Of a stretch of 64,000 nucleotides of DNA, positions 25,247 through 36,229 are shown piece by piece (position 1 is the stretch's first letter; each line of letters opens with the position of its first letter). Position numbers and translations under genes: made by a program. Origin of the DNA: Ascochyta rabiei (Eukaryota > Ascomycota > Dothideomycetes > Pleosporales > Didymellaceae); contig NC_082409.1 in NCBI RefSeq assembly GCF_004011695.2, positions 62,001 through 126,000 on the forward strand, in the 5' to 3' direction. The notes under the pieces were generated by a model. The model was not told where the DNA came from. It ran no database searches and was given only the letters and a program-made list of their open reading frames with translations.

Positions 25247-25470
25247 TTAGTGAAAGGGATTTGACATATGGTTTGTAAACAATTCTGCGTTAGCTGGGCC
25301 CTCTGATTGCGGCTCATTAAGCAGCAATGATCCTCATCTTCTATGACTGCATACACGGGGAAGGGTCGGCCCTTGAACATAGTTCTTCATGTTCCAGATC
25401 GACCTTTTGTCTCGTATAGCGCGCGTTAGTATGGTGACCTGGGAATGGAAATGCAGCACTCTGAGATATT

Positions 25471-26019
25471 CTAGTCTTCCTGGAGTGTGAAACGCGAGTA
25501 GAGTTTCGCGGGAACGAACTGTGCTCTTGCTGCTGTGCGCTGGTAAAACTGTACAGACTGGGTCTCTTTTTTTTTCCAGATTATTAAAGGTGCAGTGACC
25601 TCCACCTCTTCCTCGAACGGCATCTCGCGCAGTGCGTGGGGTGTGATCATATCAAACGAGTATGACACCGCATCGAAGCCTTGGCTTCGGGTAATCAGCT
25701 GTTTGTGATCCGGCCCTCCCATTTTACTGCTCGGTTCCGTGTAGATGTGGAATTTTGGGTTGATGACATGTGTTTGGAGGCCTGACTTCGTCTGGATATG
25801 CAGATGCGGTGCCCACTAAGGAAGATTTCGCGTTGGCTTGGGTTTGCAATTGTCTGTAGCCACGTCTGTGTGCTTCGTGTAATGAGGCGTCGTTCTTTAG
25901 AGGAATAGGTCGCTTTTTGTTGCGGACTGAGAGGAAGGATCTAGGAGTAATGTGTGTACAGCTTCGTCGATGAGGCTATTGGTGTGGAGAGTAATATATG
26001 GAGAGTGTTGATATAAAGA
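25471..26019 (-). pseudogene. Decayed minus-strand coding frame with two RIP-type stops
   Basis: The frame is open from 26019 to the TAG at 25471-25473 except for TAA at 25897-25899 (between Leu and Arg) and TAG at 25816-25818 (between Pro and Trp). Both are one C-to-T step from Gln codons. The last 115 codons are uninterrupted, with INPKFHIYTEPSSK near 25765-25725 and DAVSYSFDMITPHALRE near 25672-25622, an amino-acid mix that looks genuinely coding. No family recognised. An alternative reading of 25818 is a splice acceptor (CCTTAG). The gene start was not identified. It lies divergent to the intact gene at 26338. Confidence 0.45.
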
Positions 26020-26239
26020 CTAATGATGCTAAGAGTAAAGCGACAATGAATAAAAAGGTGTCCTCAAGTAACTGCAGATAGCTACGTATGCGTTCCCGAG
26101 GGTCCAGTAGATAGGTGCAAACCTTGGATTGCGCCGCTCTTTCCAACATGGACTGGTACCAACTACGTGGCCAAAACAGCAAACCACGGCACCGTGTCCC
26201 CCTCCTTACTAGCACGCACCCCAAATTTCTTCAGAGACA

Positions 26240-26337
26240 ATTCTTGCATTCATTGCTATTTTTTTCCCCAAAATTACCTTTTCGCCACGTATCCGCGCCT
26301 TTCCCGCACGTATCTGCGCCTTCTCCACACACAAAGC
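26240..26337 (+). promoter_or_regulatory. Pyrimidine-rich leader/promoter of the 26338 gene
   Basis: A T/C-rich tract (26253-26266) is followed by two near-identical 22-bp units at about 26283-26326 sharing CACGTATCYGCGCCTT, then ACAAAGC before the ATG. Pyrimidine tracts just upstream of starts are usual in filamentous fungi. The duplicated CGCGCC-containing word could be a factor site, but that is inference. Confidence 0.4.
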
Positions 26338-26991
26338 ATGGCCACGAACAGCCCCAAGCTACCGGCAGAGCCCAAGCCGTCGCCCCCCGAGCCCCCAAAA
26401 ATGACGGTGGATGAAGTCGTGCACTTGGTAGCAGACAAGAACAAGCCTCCGATCCCATTCCGCTACGAACACTATCCCGAGTGGAAAAGTTGGGCCCTAG
26501 CCGGCGGACTAGAGGAATTTGCTAAATTACACAATGTTGAAGTTACCTTTGTCCTATACTCTATGCCGGATAAGCTGTATAAGACCTACTTGGACACTAT
26601 CCTAAAGGACCAAGACCTACGAAACGCGGTAGATGCATATAATCGTAACAAAGCCTACCTCACCGACGCCGAAGCATATTCCATCATGGCTATGGTTGAG
26701 GGCTGGGACGAAGATGACGATACTTCTGAAAGCGAGGAAGAATTGCTCTGTCTTCCTAAAGTTGTAAGTCTTGAAACTCAAATTAGCAGTATTCTGTTCC
26801 TGCTAACGTTTGTGCTCTTAATTTAGGAGGTGGCCATGGAACATGAAGCATCTGAGGCTAGTGGCCCATCCGATAACGTATCGACTTTGCGCAGCGATAT
26901 ACGCTGGCTCTCATCGCCTTGCAAAAGGCATGTAGGCGGAGATTTGGGATCGCCTGCTAAGCGCCATCGTCGAGATACGTCGTGGTCTTAG
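26338..26991 (+). CDS. Intact two-exon gene, 196-aa acidic/basic-tailed protein of unknown function
   Basis: Exon 1 is 26338-26763, the intron 26764-26826 (63 bp; GTAAGT donor, GCTAACG branch site, TTTAG acceptor), exon 2 26827-26991 ending TAG. Both junctions keep phase 0 and exon 2 would be unreachable without splicing. 26338 is the first in-frame ATG, in good context (AAAGCATGGCC). The protein starts with a Pro-rich segment (residues 5-22), then a compact central region rich in aromatic and charged residues (about 25-120, with FRYEHYPEWKSW), an acidic patch (WDEDDDTSESEEE, about 125-137) and a basic tail with SPAKRHRR that could be a nuclear signal. No signal peptide or membrane segment. 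I recognise no family. It is the only intact gene of island 1. Confidence 0.8.
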
Positions 26992-27073
26992 CTGTAGATG
27001 GTGTGGCTACAAGCCGTGGTGTTGGGATTCCATAATTTGCATTTACTATTGATGGAATATCATGTCTTTCTAT

Positions 27074-27079
27074 AATAAA
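27074..27079 (+). terminator. Likely polyadenylation signal of the 26338 gene
   Basis: AATAAA 83 bp after the stop codon, followed by an A-rich run. The position suits a fungal 3' UTR. Confidence 0.5.
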
Positions 27080-27320
27080 AAACAAGATTTATGAACGGTA
27101 TCGATGTGCTCAGTTTCTTTTTTTATTGAAATTCCCAATTTTACAGACGAGGCAGCATTGAAGATGTTTTTGTGTCGACGCAGAGTAAAATGGAAAGCAT
27201 GAACTGGGAAATCACAGTACCTGCCAACATCCGCATCATGAAAATAAACATCACTTGTGCAACGACAGTTGATCTGCCCCACGACAGACAACGTCCAACA
27301 CCTCCACTTAAATTCCCACA

Positions 27321-28324
27321 ATGTCCGAAAATAACGTCGAAGAAGTCTACATCCAGCAACAGGAATGTTCGGTGTATACCAACCTGCCAATGATTGGGTA
27401 TATCTTGGAACAGATATATCGGCAGCATGACGACCCCTGGGGCATACTCCTGGGCCACGTGCAGGAGATCGTGCACAATCTCTCGCACGGCAGCACTCAG
27501 TAGGAAAAGGCCTCGAGTTTAGCTTCTGGCAACAACAAAATCAAGCTTTTTAAATGTCTCGGTATCAAGAAACCCGCTTGGGAGGGGTTGATCCCAGAAG
27601 AGCTGTGGCAGGGCGGAGATGGACTTTGCACCTCGTTCGCCATCAGTGTAAATACTGTGGCGAAAGTAGGCGCGACGTACATCGAGTACAAAGGTACTCA
27701 TAGGGCGGCGCACAAGTTGAACGATGACAAGTCTACGACAGTGATTGATTCTTCAGCGAAAAGGGTTTTGAAGTTGCAAGTAGGCGAAAAATACCAGGAT
27801 CAAACTGAATCCTCTATCTGGGAAAATACCAATCAAGGAATAGTAACCAGGCAAGGAGTAAGAGACTTGTCTTCTTTCTTAGTTTGAAGATGATTGGTTG
27901 ACACTTTCTCTATAGCGCACCCCTAGGTCTCTGTCTGACGAGCATGCAGCAATGCAAACATGTCTCGATCAGCTTTGGAAGAAAGCTCTATGGGGCATGA
28001 TCCTCTCAAGGTATCTTCTAGATAAGAGTTACCTCTGCCTCTTTATGTATTATTGGTATTGGCAGAGAGGTAGTTGGCGACCGCTGCGTGTTCGGCAATC
28101 AACTCTGGATCTCGTTCCTGCACCAGGCTTTCAAGATCTGCAAGAAAGGCAACGACAATACCACAACATTCAGCTACCTAGTGTTCTCGCATTCGCATGT
28201 CACTATAGCTGTGGGTGACAGCGTCTTCCAGAGCGAGTTTTGTCAGTTAGGAGGAAGCGAATGGGAGGAGAGTGTAGTTGGGATAGAGCTTCTTAAGCTG
28301 TATCGTAGTGCGTGCCAGGTTTAG
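27321..28324 (+). pseudogene. Three-exon gene (296 codons) with a single premature TAG
   Basis: Exons 27321-27857, 27916-28010 and 28066-28324. Introns are 58 bp (GTAAGA...CTATAG) and 55 bp (GTATCT...GGCAG). Summed exon length is 891 nt, exactly 297 codons with the final TAG, and every junction keeps frame. The ATG has good context (CCCACAATGTCC). The frame is continuous except for TAG at 27501-27503 (codon 61), next to a CAG, so CAG to TAG is the likely lesion. The centre (about residues 99-145) has GDGLCTSFA, THRAAH and TTVIDSS: Cys103, His127/His131 and Asp143 in the order of Cys-His-Asp hydrolase or transglutaminase-like folds, a weak hint only. The C-terminal half has SHSHVTIAVGD. No family recognised. 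It could be a pseudogene, or a short 60-aa product may still be made. Confidence 0.7.
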
Positions 28325-28354
28325 GGTCGGCCCAAGCAGAGTATATCTTACACA

Positions 28355-28414
28355 ATGTCGCAAAACGAAGCGCGGATGGCTTGGCCAGAGCCTAGGTACG
28401 AAGAGGATGAATAG
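28355..28414 (+). pseudogene. Possible 5' fragment of a gene cut by the AT-rich block
   Basis: ATG in good context (TACACAATGTCG) opens a 19-codon frame ending in TAG that continues open for another 11 codons before the AT-rich boundary near 28440. It may be the start of a gene whose remainder was lost to repeat insertion, with another Gln-to-stop change, or just a chance ORF. Confidence 0.2.
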
Positions 28415-28439
28415 AGGGTAGGGTCTATAGTACAACATA

Positions 28440-28771
28440 CTTGTCTATAAGCACCCTTACCTCTTTTATTAGACTAACTCTAGTTACTTGTTAATAATTA
28501 TGATATCTCCTTGGTATATAAATTTACAAGAACATTACCCTAATAAGTTTGTTTGTGTTTAATTTTATTAGTTAATTAACTTTGTTATTACAATATCTTA
28601 ACCCTACTTATAAAACAGATAGTCTACTCTATACTCTTCCTTACAAACTATAGTTGCTATAGTCTTTAACTAGACAACTACCTCTTTAAGAACCCCTGCC
28701 CGTACTTATCCCGAAGACCTAAGTAAACAATTAATTACAGACTTTGTCTAGAGTGTGAAATCCAACAGCTA
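28440..28771. other. AT-rich stretch with nothing recognised
   Basis: Sharp drop in GC from island 1. No coding frame, repeat match within the window or terminal repeat was found. It probably belongs to old RIP-mutated transposon DNA. Confidence 0.5.
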
Positions 28772-29041
28772 GCTTCTTAGCAGCTGCTACTTCCTTATTA
28801 ATATCTTTTCTAAGCGCCTCTTCCTTCTTCTCTTACTTTCTAACTCTCTTTATAAAGCGTGCTTTACTAATCTCTAAGGTATACCAAAAGATAGCACTAC
28901 TATAGTATATCTACTGTATTATAATTCTAATACCTCATCCTTCTTTTTATTCTTCTACTATTTCTTTTTAATCTTTTAGAGTTAAAAACTCTAAGATTAT
29001 ATAAGTAAGGCCTTAACTATAATATAGTAGATTAATTGTTT
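28772..29041 (-). mobile_element. Fragment of a Fot/pogo-like element (transposase C-terminus)
   Basis: About 270 bp match 40430-40700, which lies in the minus-strand element at 40010-41377. The match includes the shared word CTAGCTTCTTAGCAGCTGCTA and the segment around GTAAGGCCTTAACTA. In coding sense it is the Lys/Glu/Ala-rich tail of the transposase. It ends exactly where the Harbinger-type element begins. Confidence 0.7.
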
Positions 29042-29679
29042 ACACCACCAATACAGTTCCAATATCTCCTAGTAGGGTTTTCCTGCACCAACATTACAGT
29101 TGCAATATCTGTTAGAGGGGATTAGGTAGTTTACCTTTCTGTAACAGATTACTGTTTCTGTAGCTTACCAAGACGCGCAGCGTAACACTAATAATAATGC
29201 CTGCTAGACATGCTGTTTAGCGTTAGTTTAGATAAAAACTTAAACCTTTTCTTAGCAGTTACCTACTAGTTTATAACTAACTAGTTGTAAAGTTGTAGGG
29301 TAAACTAGATTTTTTGCTACAGTGTATTTTGTTACTAGATCTAAAAGATAGAGGACCTACCTAGTTCACAACCCTATACCTAAATAATAAGCCCTAGTAC
29401 TGCTACATAGGTAGCGCAGCAGGCTTCTAAAGTTAAGGCCTCTGCAACAGAAGTTACTGTCTTACCCTACCTCTTATTAGTGTCTGTTACGTTGTTGTTG
29501 CAACCGCCAGCAACACTACCACGTCTACCACAAGGTCTACTCCTTAACATTAGCACTAATCTATCCTACCTCCTAACCCCTGCACGCAGGTTCGTCGCCT
29601 AAACGCTTAAAGCTAATTAGAGTCTTAACTTAACCGCGTTAGATAGAGCTCTAAAAAGTGGTAGTGTAGGACCTAATAA

Positions 29680-30329
29680 TAGCAGTAATAAAGATGTAAG
29701 AGGGTAGAGGCGTCTAAAGTGTATAAGTGCGCAGGAAAAGCGTGTAATTATAGAGCTAGCAGTAACCTTATGTTATTGCTATCTACATCTATAAAAGAAG
29801 GGCAACTTCTACGTGTTTATACAACACTAGTTTGTTAAGGGACACTAAGAGGTATTAATTAACGCTATAACAAAGTTTATAGACTCTTAGCTACGCAATT
29901 AGGATATAGAGATAGCAGCAGATAACACATCTAGGAGCAATATTAGGCGTGGTAGCTACTAAGAGCACGTTAACGCTGTAAGAGAGAGGTTAGCGTAGTG
30001 TATAGCAGAGCACAAGGCAAATAAGAAAAAGTAGAAGAAGAGAGAGATGCTATAGTAAACTGCTAAGCAGACTATAAAGACAACGTTAGCACAATCTTAC
30101 TCTAATAAACTAAGTAAGATTAGAGTTGTTAAGGGCAATAGCAACAGCTTTAAGGATTTAGATAATGTGCACTCTGTGTTAGGCACTACCTCCTAGTTAA
30201 TTAGAAGCAGTTTAACGCTTAGATGTGCTAAGAAGAAGCAATAGTAAGAGAAGGAGGAGTCTGTACTAGCCTTAAGTTAGTCTATAAGAGCCTTAGCTAG
30301 AGCAACAGAGGATAGGGCAGCTAAGTTAG
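29680..30329 (+). pseudogene. Harbinger accessory ORF (Myb/SANT-like), 5' part
   Basis: The + strand frame, stops read as Gln, begins with a CISAQEKRVIIELAV segment near 29733-29775. A region with FYVFIQHQFVKGHQEVL and KFIDSQLRNQD follows, then long Lys/Arg/Ala-rich helical sequence. Copia-1 interrupts it at 30329. After the duplicated GTTAG it resumes at 35608 in the same frame. In PIF/Harbinger elements the second protein binds DNA and helps the transposase enter the nucleus (known role). Assignment to that role rests on position and general character. Confidence 0.5.
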
Positions 30330-30497
30330 TGTTAAATGAAAGGTATCGGAGAAATGGGTTAGGCAATATACCTGCTAAGAAACCGTGCAGAGGCCCCCAC
30401 TAGAACCTAGATAAGACGAAAATCACCCTTACATAGAAAAACAACAGAACATTAATACATTATTATTAACTTATTACTATTACTATCTAATCTGACA
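30330..30497 (+). repeat. 5' LTR of Copia-1 (168 bp)
   Basis: Direct repeat of 35435-35602, differing at scattered transitions and ending in TCTGACA. Confidence 0.95.
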
Positions 30498-30559
30498 ATT
30501 AAGAGTCTTACTGCTGCTATAATAAGCGCCAACAACAAGCAAAATAACAACCAGCCAAA

Positions 30560-33500
30560 GCTAGAGGGACGCAATGGTCATTCTCACCGACTTAAGCAAC
30601 TAGGTCTCCTAGTACCACTAACTTAAGATTAAGTGCTAGTTGCAAGATACATGGCTGCTAGTAGACTCTAAAGGGGTGCAACTCTAACGCATACAACCAG
30701 AGGCGCTACTACCTCTAGAAATTGTGCAATATAAACTAGCAATAAGCATAAGCAACACCTTAACTACGTTATTACAGACTATCTAAGTAGGTTAAAGCAG
30801 AACGCGTAGAACAACACACAAAGTAATAGACATGTTAACAACTACGCTGTAAACACCTACAATCCTAATACAGGTATTAGACCTCTTAGAAAAGGGACAA
30901 GAGGTATATAAAGAAGATTGCAAAGACTATAAGCTTTGCCTTAAGTTATACAAGATACTTAAGAAAGACTATTAAGATAAGAAAAGTAAAATATTAAGAA
31001 CAGTTAAGCACATTCTTATAACAGTAACACTACATCTACAGCTAAGCTGCTGCGCAGAAAACAGAATACTGCGTAAATAGATAACTGCCCTCTAAGACAC
31101 TGTTAGAGTAGACGTAGATAAAGAACAGGCGCAAGTATAAGAAAGATACTACACTGTACTTAGACTAATGCAAACAACTGCAAATTAGGAGACATAGCTG
31201 AGTGAATACAATTAGGAAGCAACTTAAGCTAAGACCCTTAAGGTGGCTAAGGTTATGTAAACACAAGCTGTTATTAATAATTTTCTAGGCTCTGTATCTA
31301 AGATGGCATTAACCTAGACTACAGCATTCTAAGGGCTAGGATATAATAAGAAAGCTATAAATAGGAAAAGAATAATAAAACTCTTCTGTAATTATATAAG
31401 CCTTTAACATCTACTAAGAGGGAAGCCTAAGAGCGCCTTTGCGGTAGGAGAGGCATTAGACGCAGTAAGTAGTAAATCTAACTTAAACCTATAAAGGGAC
31501 GCCTTTAGTAGAGAACTAAGAGCGCTATCTAACAACAATTATTAAGGCTAGGGAAACCCTAGGCAAAGCAAAAGAAAGATAGATAGCTAAAGTGCCAGAA
31601 CTAAGCAGTTCCTAGAGAGGAATATGGTAAGAGCTGAAGATATATGTCCTGCCTGTAAACAGCGTTACAATATATCTAACTGCTACTACGTAAATACAGC
31701 TAAGGCACCTAAGTAGTTTAAGCTAAACAGAGGCGTTGTAAAATTGGTACAGTATAAGCTTAAACATAACAGTAACTTACAAAAGAGAATACAGGCAATA
31801 TCTTAAGGGACTAAGCAACTGCAAATAATAACAGCATCTTAATTAATTACTCTACACATTAAGACGTCTTAAACACCAGACAAAATTATTAAGTAACTAG
31901 ATAGCTAAAAAATTGCTTAGGTTAATAAAGGTAGTATAAAAGCAGCATGTAGCGTAAGCAATTAAGGATATCTATTAAAGGAGGCATTTCTCCTAGATTC
32001 TGGCTTAACTATGCATATCTGCAATAACCTCTTAAGACTTAGAGACGTACGCCAGCCAGTAATAGGAGATTATATCTAGACTAGGAACTTCAAGGTCTAG
32101 ATATAAGGATATAGTACTGTTAATATATCAGCAGAGGGATCTTAAGGCTAAGAAGTACTACGCTTAGACAATGTTACGTAGTGCCTAGATTTCCTCTGCA
32201 ACCTGGTATTATTTAGGCTACTCTGAAGATAAGGAATATAGTGGGATAACTAAAAAGATCTAATAACGCTACGTTAAAGAAACGGTAACACTATAGCTAT
32301 CCTAACAGAAAGCTTTAGATAGTAGGTTATTAAACAACTAAATATAGCTATAGTAGCACTCTATGTGCGTATAAATCGCAATAGAAGATTACTATAGAGA
32401 GTAACAGCTATAATGTAGCATAAGAGGCTTAGACATCTAGGACTATCTGTAATTAAGCACCTTGTGCATTAATCTAAGGGGGTAAAGATTAAAGGCATTA
32501 TAACAGTGCAATGTAATACATGTAGATAATTAAAATTAAAGCATTAAATATAAAGAACCCTACAATTAAATAATGAAGGCCTAGGTAAATAAATAGCTAT
32601 AGACTTCTATTAATATAAAGCAGGAAGCTTTAATAAGGAAAAGAGTTAAATACTTATTACCTGCTAACACTCATGGTACGTGTAGGACTTCTACTTTAAG
32701 GACAATAGGCCCGTAAGATCTATTATCTGTCTAATTAGGATCTTTGTCTAGTTCTTAAAGAATCAGTTTAATATTACAGTTAAGGTAATTAAGACAGACA
32801 ATAAAATTGTTACAGTTAAACAAGAGGTTAAGAGATAGTGCACGTCCCTCTTAATAAGACTTAAGCCTTCTGCTCTAGACACATAAGCTTAGAATAGAGG
32901 AGCTAAACGCTTAGGGGGTGTAATAAAAGATAAGGTACGCACAATTTAACTAGACGCAAATCTACTATAGGAACTCTGGCTAGAAATTACTAGAGCAGCA
33001 GTATACCTATACAATTAGACGCTAAATTATCTAAACAAGTAGAGATTACTGTATAAAATATTCTTTACGCGCGCAGCTGCTATAAATAGCATAGTTACTA
33101 GACCTTAAAAACTAAACTAGGCTTACTTAAGAGCATATAGATGCAAAGCATTTACTATAACTAATAACACTTATTAAAGAAAATTAAGGCTACAAGGACT
33201 AGACCTAAAGGCATAGATTAGATACTTAGTAGGATACCAGTCTACTAACATATACCAAATCTAGGTCCTATTAATAGCTAAAGTAATTAGCACCTGTAAT
33301 GTAGTGTTTAATAAAGAAATAATATTTAACAGTAAAATAGAGGATATTATAAATAACCTTATACACAACGTATTAGAGAAAATTACAACTTAGATTAGCA
33401 CAGTTAAACTCCTAGCTATATAGAGCTATATATCTAAAACTAAAACGTTCTATAAGGATAAAATAAGGCAGGAAAACACTCTGCGTGCTAAACAACCCTA

Positions 33501-35425
33501 ATATTACTAAGGTAGGAAGATCGTAGAGGCATAACTAACGCCTCTACTAACTCCTCTGCTGGCAGTATTCCTAACTAAATAGGTAAGCTACAATAAGACA
33601 ACAGACTAACTTAAACAAGACTAAGGAACATCTGTAACAACGCTGTAGGCAGCTGCATTTATGGCAGGCACTAAGGCAGGACACCTTAGTTAATATAAAG
33701 GAAAACCTTTTAATAAAGCTTAATTAAAGAAGTTATAGCAAAGGGAATTAAGCTGCATTAGAATAAACTCCTGCTTTTACCTACAGCATACTTAAAGCTA
33801 GAGGAGCACCCTCTCTACAAGATGTTTAAACAAGCAGAAAACAAACACCTACAAAGCTACAAACAAATAGAGTTATAGACTAAAGTTCCAGCAGCTCTAG
33901 TTTAGAAGTCTAGATAATAAATACTTAACTGCATGTAGGTCTATATATACAAGTTTAACAAACACTACTACCTTAATAGGTACAAAGCAAGGCTTGTAGT
34001 TAGAGGAGACTAATAACGTAATATTACGTTACAAGACACGTATACAGCAACACTTACTAGCTAATTACTTAGAATACTAATAGTAATTACTGCAAAATAC
34101 AATCTTAAACTAAAATAATAGGATGTTACAAATGCGTTTATCTATGCGGCTATTAACTGCAAAATATACATAAGGATGCTAAGAGGATACTAGAAGACAG
34201 GCACCTTACTGGAGGTACAGAAAGCCCTGTACAGACTCTGCATCTCCCCTCTACTATAGCAGAAGGAATTTACAGCAATATTAGCTAGAATTAGATTTAA
34301 ACAAGTACTACAAGAGCCATGCTGTATAATTAAGGATAGAATAATCATCTTCTTCTACGTAGACAACATTATAATTGCGTACTACCTAAAGCACAAATAA
34401 GAGGCAGACAATGCTATTAAATAGATACAGAAGCAATACCTATACACTAGAGGAGACAACCTTTAATAGTTCCTTAGTGTAGAAGTCTAACGCAATAGAC
34501 AGTAATAGACAATTTAATTGTCACAAGCTACATACGTTAACAAGATTAGTTAATTAGCAACTAGACAGGACGTGAGGCATAATACGCTAATATCTAGAAT
34601 TAAACTTAAGCCTAGGAACAGTCTAGCTAAACTACTAGAGATTAATTAATATTAGTAAAAGATTAGATCCCTGTTGTTTGTAGCAGTAACTACTTAACCT
34701 AACATAGCGTTCGCTACGTCGCAACTTCCACGCTTTCTAGTTAACCTAAGTAATAAACACTAAGACGCTGCTAACTAAGTGCTCCTGTACCTACAGAAGA
34801 CAAGAAATCTGTTACTTAACTTTAGACAGGGTAAAGGACTTAAAGTTGCAAGTAACGTATTATTTGCTAACAACACTGTAGACTAGAAGAGTTCCTAAGG
34901 ATACGCTATTAAGCTATTTAGAGGACTTATTACCTAGAGAGCAAATAAACAAGATACTGTTACAACATCAACTACTAAGGCCAAGCTCCTAGCACTGTCT
35001 TAAGTAGCTAAGGAAGCAATATTTACCTCTTAACTATTAAAAGGGCTTTAGGTAACCCTAAGCAATCCTATAATTACAATTAAATGCAACAATATGCAGA
35101 TAATATGTCTAGTTACTGCAGACGTTACTTAGATATAAACTAAACTTTAGCATATTAATATATACAACTACTAGTTATATTAAGAAGTTAACTACAAAAT
35201 AATTAAAGTAGAATACATCCTACCTAACAACATAATCGCAGATAGATTTATAAAGTTATTGCTAATTAGCAAATAGGCCAGCTTTCTTAATTAGTTAGGA
35301 CTTGTTAAGGGCTAGAAGGGTATATTAAGGGATATCCCGCTTAAGAAGATACAAGAGCAACTAGAGGACCTTACATTAAAGAGTTAATTAACTAGTTTGC
35401 GCAGCTTGCAATAGGATTCTAAGCT
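30560..35425 (+). pseudogene. Copia-1 gag-pol polyprotein remnant
   Basis: Gag ends in a zinc knuckle (CPACKQRYNISNCYYV, about 31650-31697). Integrase follows with an HxxxH region near 32430-32470, the CxxC near 32518 and YLRAYRCKAF near 33123. RT includes YKARLVVRGD near 33980-34010, QDVTNAFIYAA near 34117-34150 and FFYVDNIIIAY at about 34350-34382, where the family has VDD. The RNase H end includes NVLFANNTVDQKS near 34855-34890. Stops are TAA/TAG throughout. The loss of the second catalytic Asp alone would kill RT. Confidence 0.92.
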
Positions 35426-35434
35426 AAGGGGGTG

Positions 35435-35602
35435 TGTTAAATAAAAGGTATTAGAGAAATAGGTTAGGTGATATACCTGCTAAGAAACCATGCAGGGGCC
35501 CCTACCAGAACCTAGATAAGACGAAAATCACCCTTACATAGAAAAACAACAGAACATTAATACATCATCATCAACTCATTACTATTACCATCCAATCTAA
35601 CA
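35435..35602 (+). repeat. 3' LTR of Copia-1 (168 bp)
   Basis: Begins TGTTAAATAAAAGG after the polypurine tract and ends AATCTAACA, then GTTAG. Confidence 0.95.
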
Positions 35603-35607
35603 GTTAG

Positions 35608-35777
35608 CTGCTGCTGCTACTAGCATAGGTAGAGGATCTAACCTTTAGCAATTTGTTAAAGAGTCTTAACAAGAGACTGCGTAACGTCTTGCAGCACTAG
35701 AAGAGCGTAACAAGACGCGTTATAAGGAGACAGATAAGATAATAAAGCGTATTTTAGCTCTGTTAGGTAAATTAAGG
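35608..35777 (+). pseudogene. Harbinger accessory ORF, 3' part
   Basis: Joins in frame to 30329 once Copia-1 and one GTTAG are removed. It encodes a short Ala run, a SIGRGSNLQQFVKES segment and a likely coiled coil (ALEERNKTRYKETDKII), ending at TAG 35775-35777. A C-terminal coiled coil suits an oligomerising DNA-binding partner. Confidence 0.5.
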
Positions 35778-36229
35778 TAGGCAGGATAGGTATATAGGCA
35801 GCAGTGTAGTGTTATACTTAATAATCTAATAAATGTAGTATTTTAAGCTGCTATATAGATATATGTTAGTAGGTTCTATATATTACTATTTTTAGTTTAG
35901 CGCTATATAGATTAGGCGGTAGTAAGCGGTAGCGCTGTAGGGCAGTTACTGCGGCCTACAAAACTAAGCTAATTTTAGGTAATTTTATAGATTCTACTAG
36001 GTTTAACCCTTAGTGTTTATATAAGCTTACTATATAAAATAGACCTACTTATAAGGTATATTCCTCTTAACCTACAGATAGTCTGCAGACAGCTCGCAGC
36101 TATTAGTTTTGCATAGTTTTCTGCTGTTTTTAGCGCGTTACAAGCCCTACAAGCATATTAGACATAGTAAAACTTAATACTAATACACTAAATCTTCTAT
36201 AATTGCTGCTATCCTACACTTCTACTCCT
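35778..36229. other. Intergenic region between the two Harbinger genes
   Basis: AT-rich DNA between the converging 3' ends of the accessory gene (+) and the transposase (-). Nothing further recognised. Confidence 0.4.

Larger units (their letters stand above)
30330..35602 (+). mobile_element. Copia-1: complete Ty1/Copia element, 5273 bp
   Basis: Two 168-bp LTRs (30330-30497, 35435-35602) begin TGTTAAAT and end CTGACA/CTAACA. The 5-bp duplication GTTAG is exact on both sides (30325-30329, 35603-35607). Directly after the 5' LTR comes ATTAAGAGTCTTACT, shared with Copia-2, the presumed primer-binding region. A polypurine tract (AAGCTAAGGGGGTG) precedes the 3' LTR. The interior holds gag and pol in Copia order. 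It inserted into the Harbinger accessory gene and was later degraded by RIP. Confidence 0.95.

Noticed and set aside
27172..27393. Small + strand ORF before the three-exon gene
   Set aside because: Overlaps the start of the better-supported frame at 27321 and has poor amino-acid character.
27459..27522. Alternative intron that would remove the TAG at 27501
   Set aside because: The GTGCAG...TTTAG pair changes frame and meets a stop soon after; the flanking sequence reads as exon.
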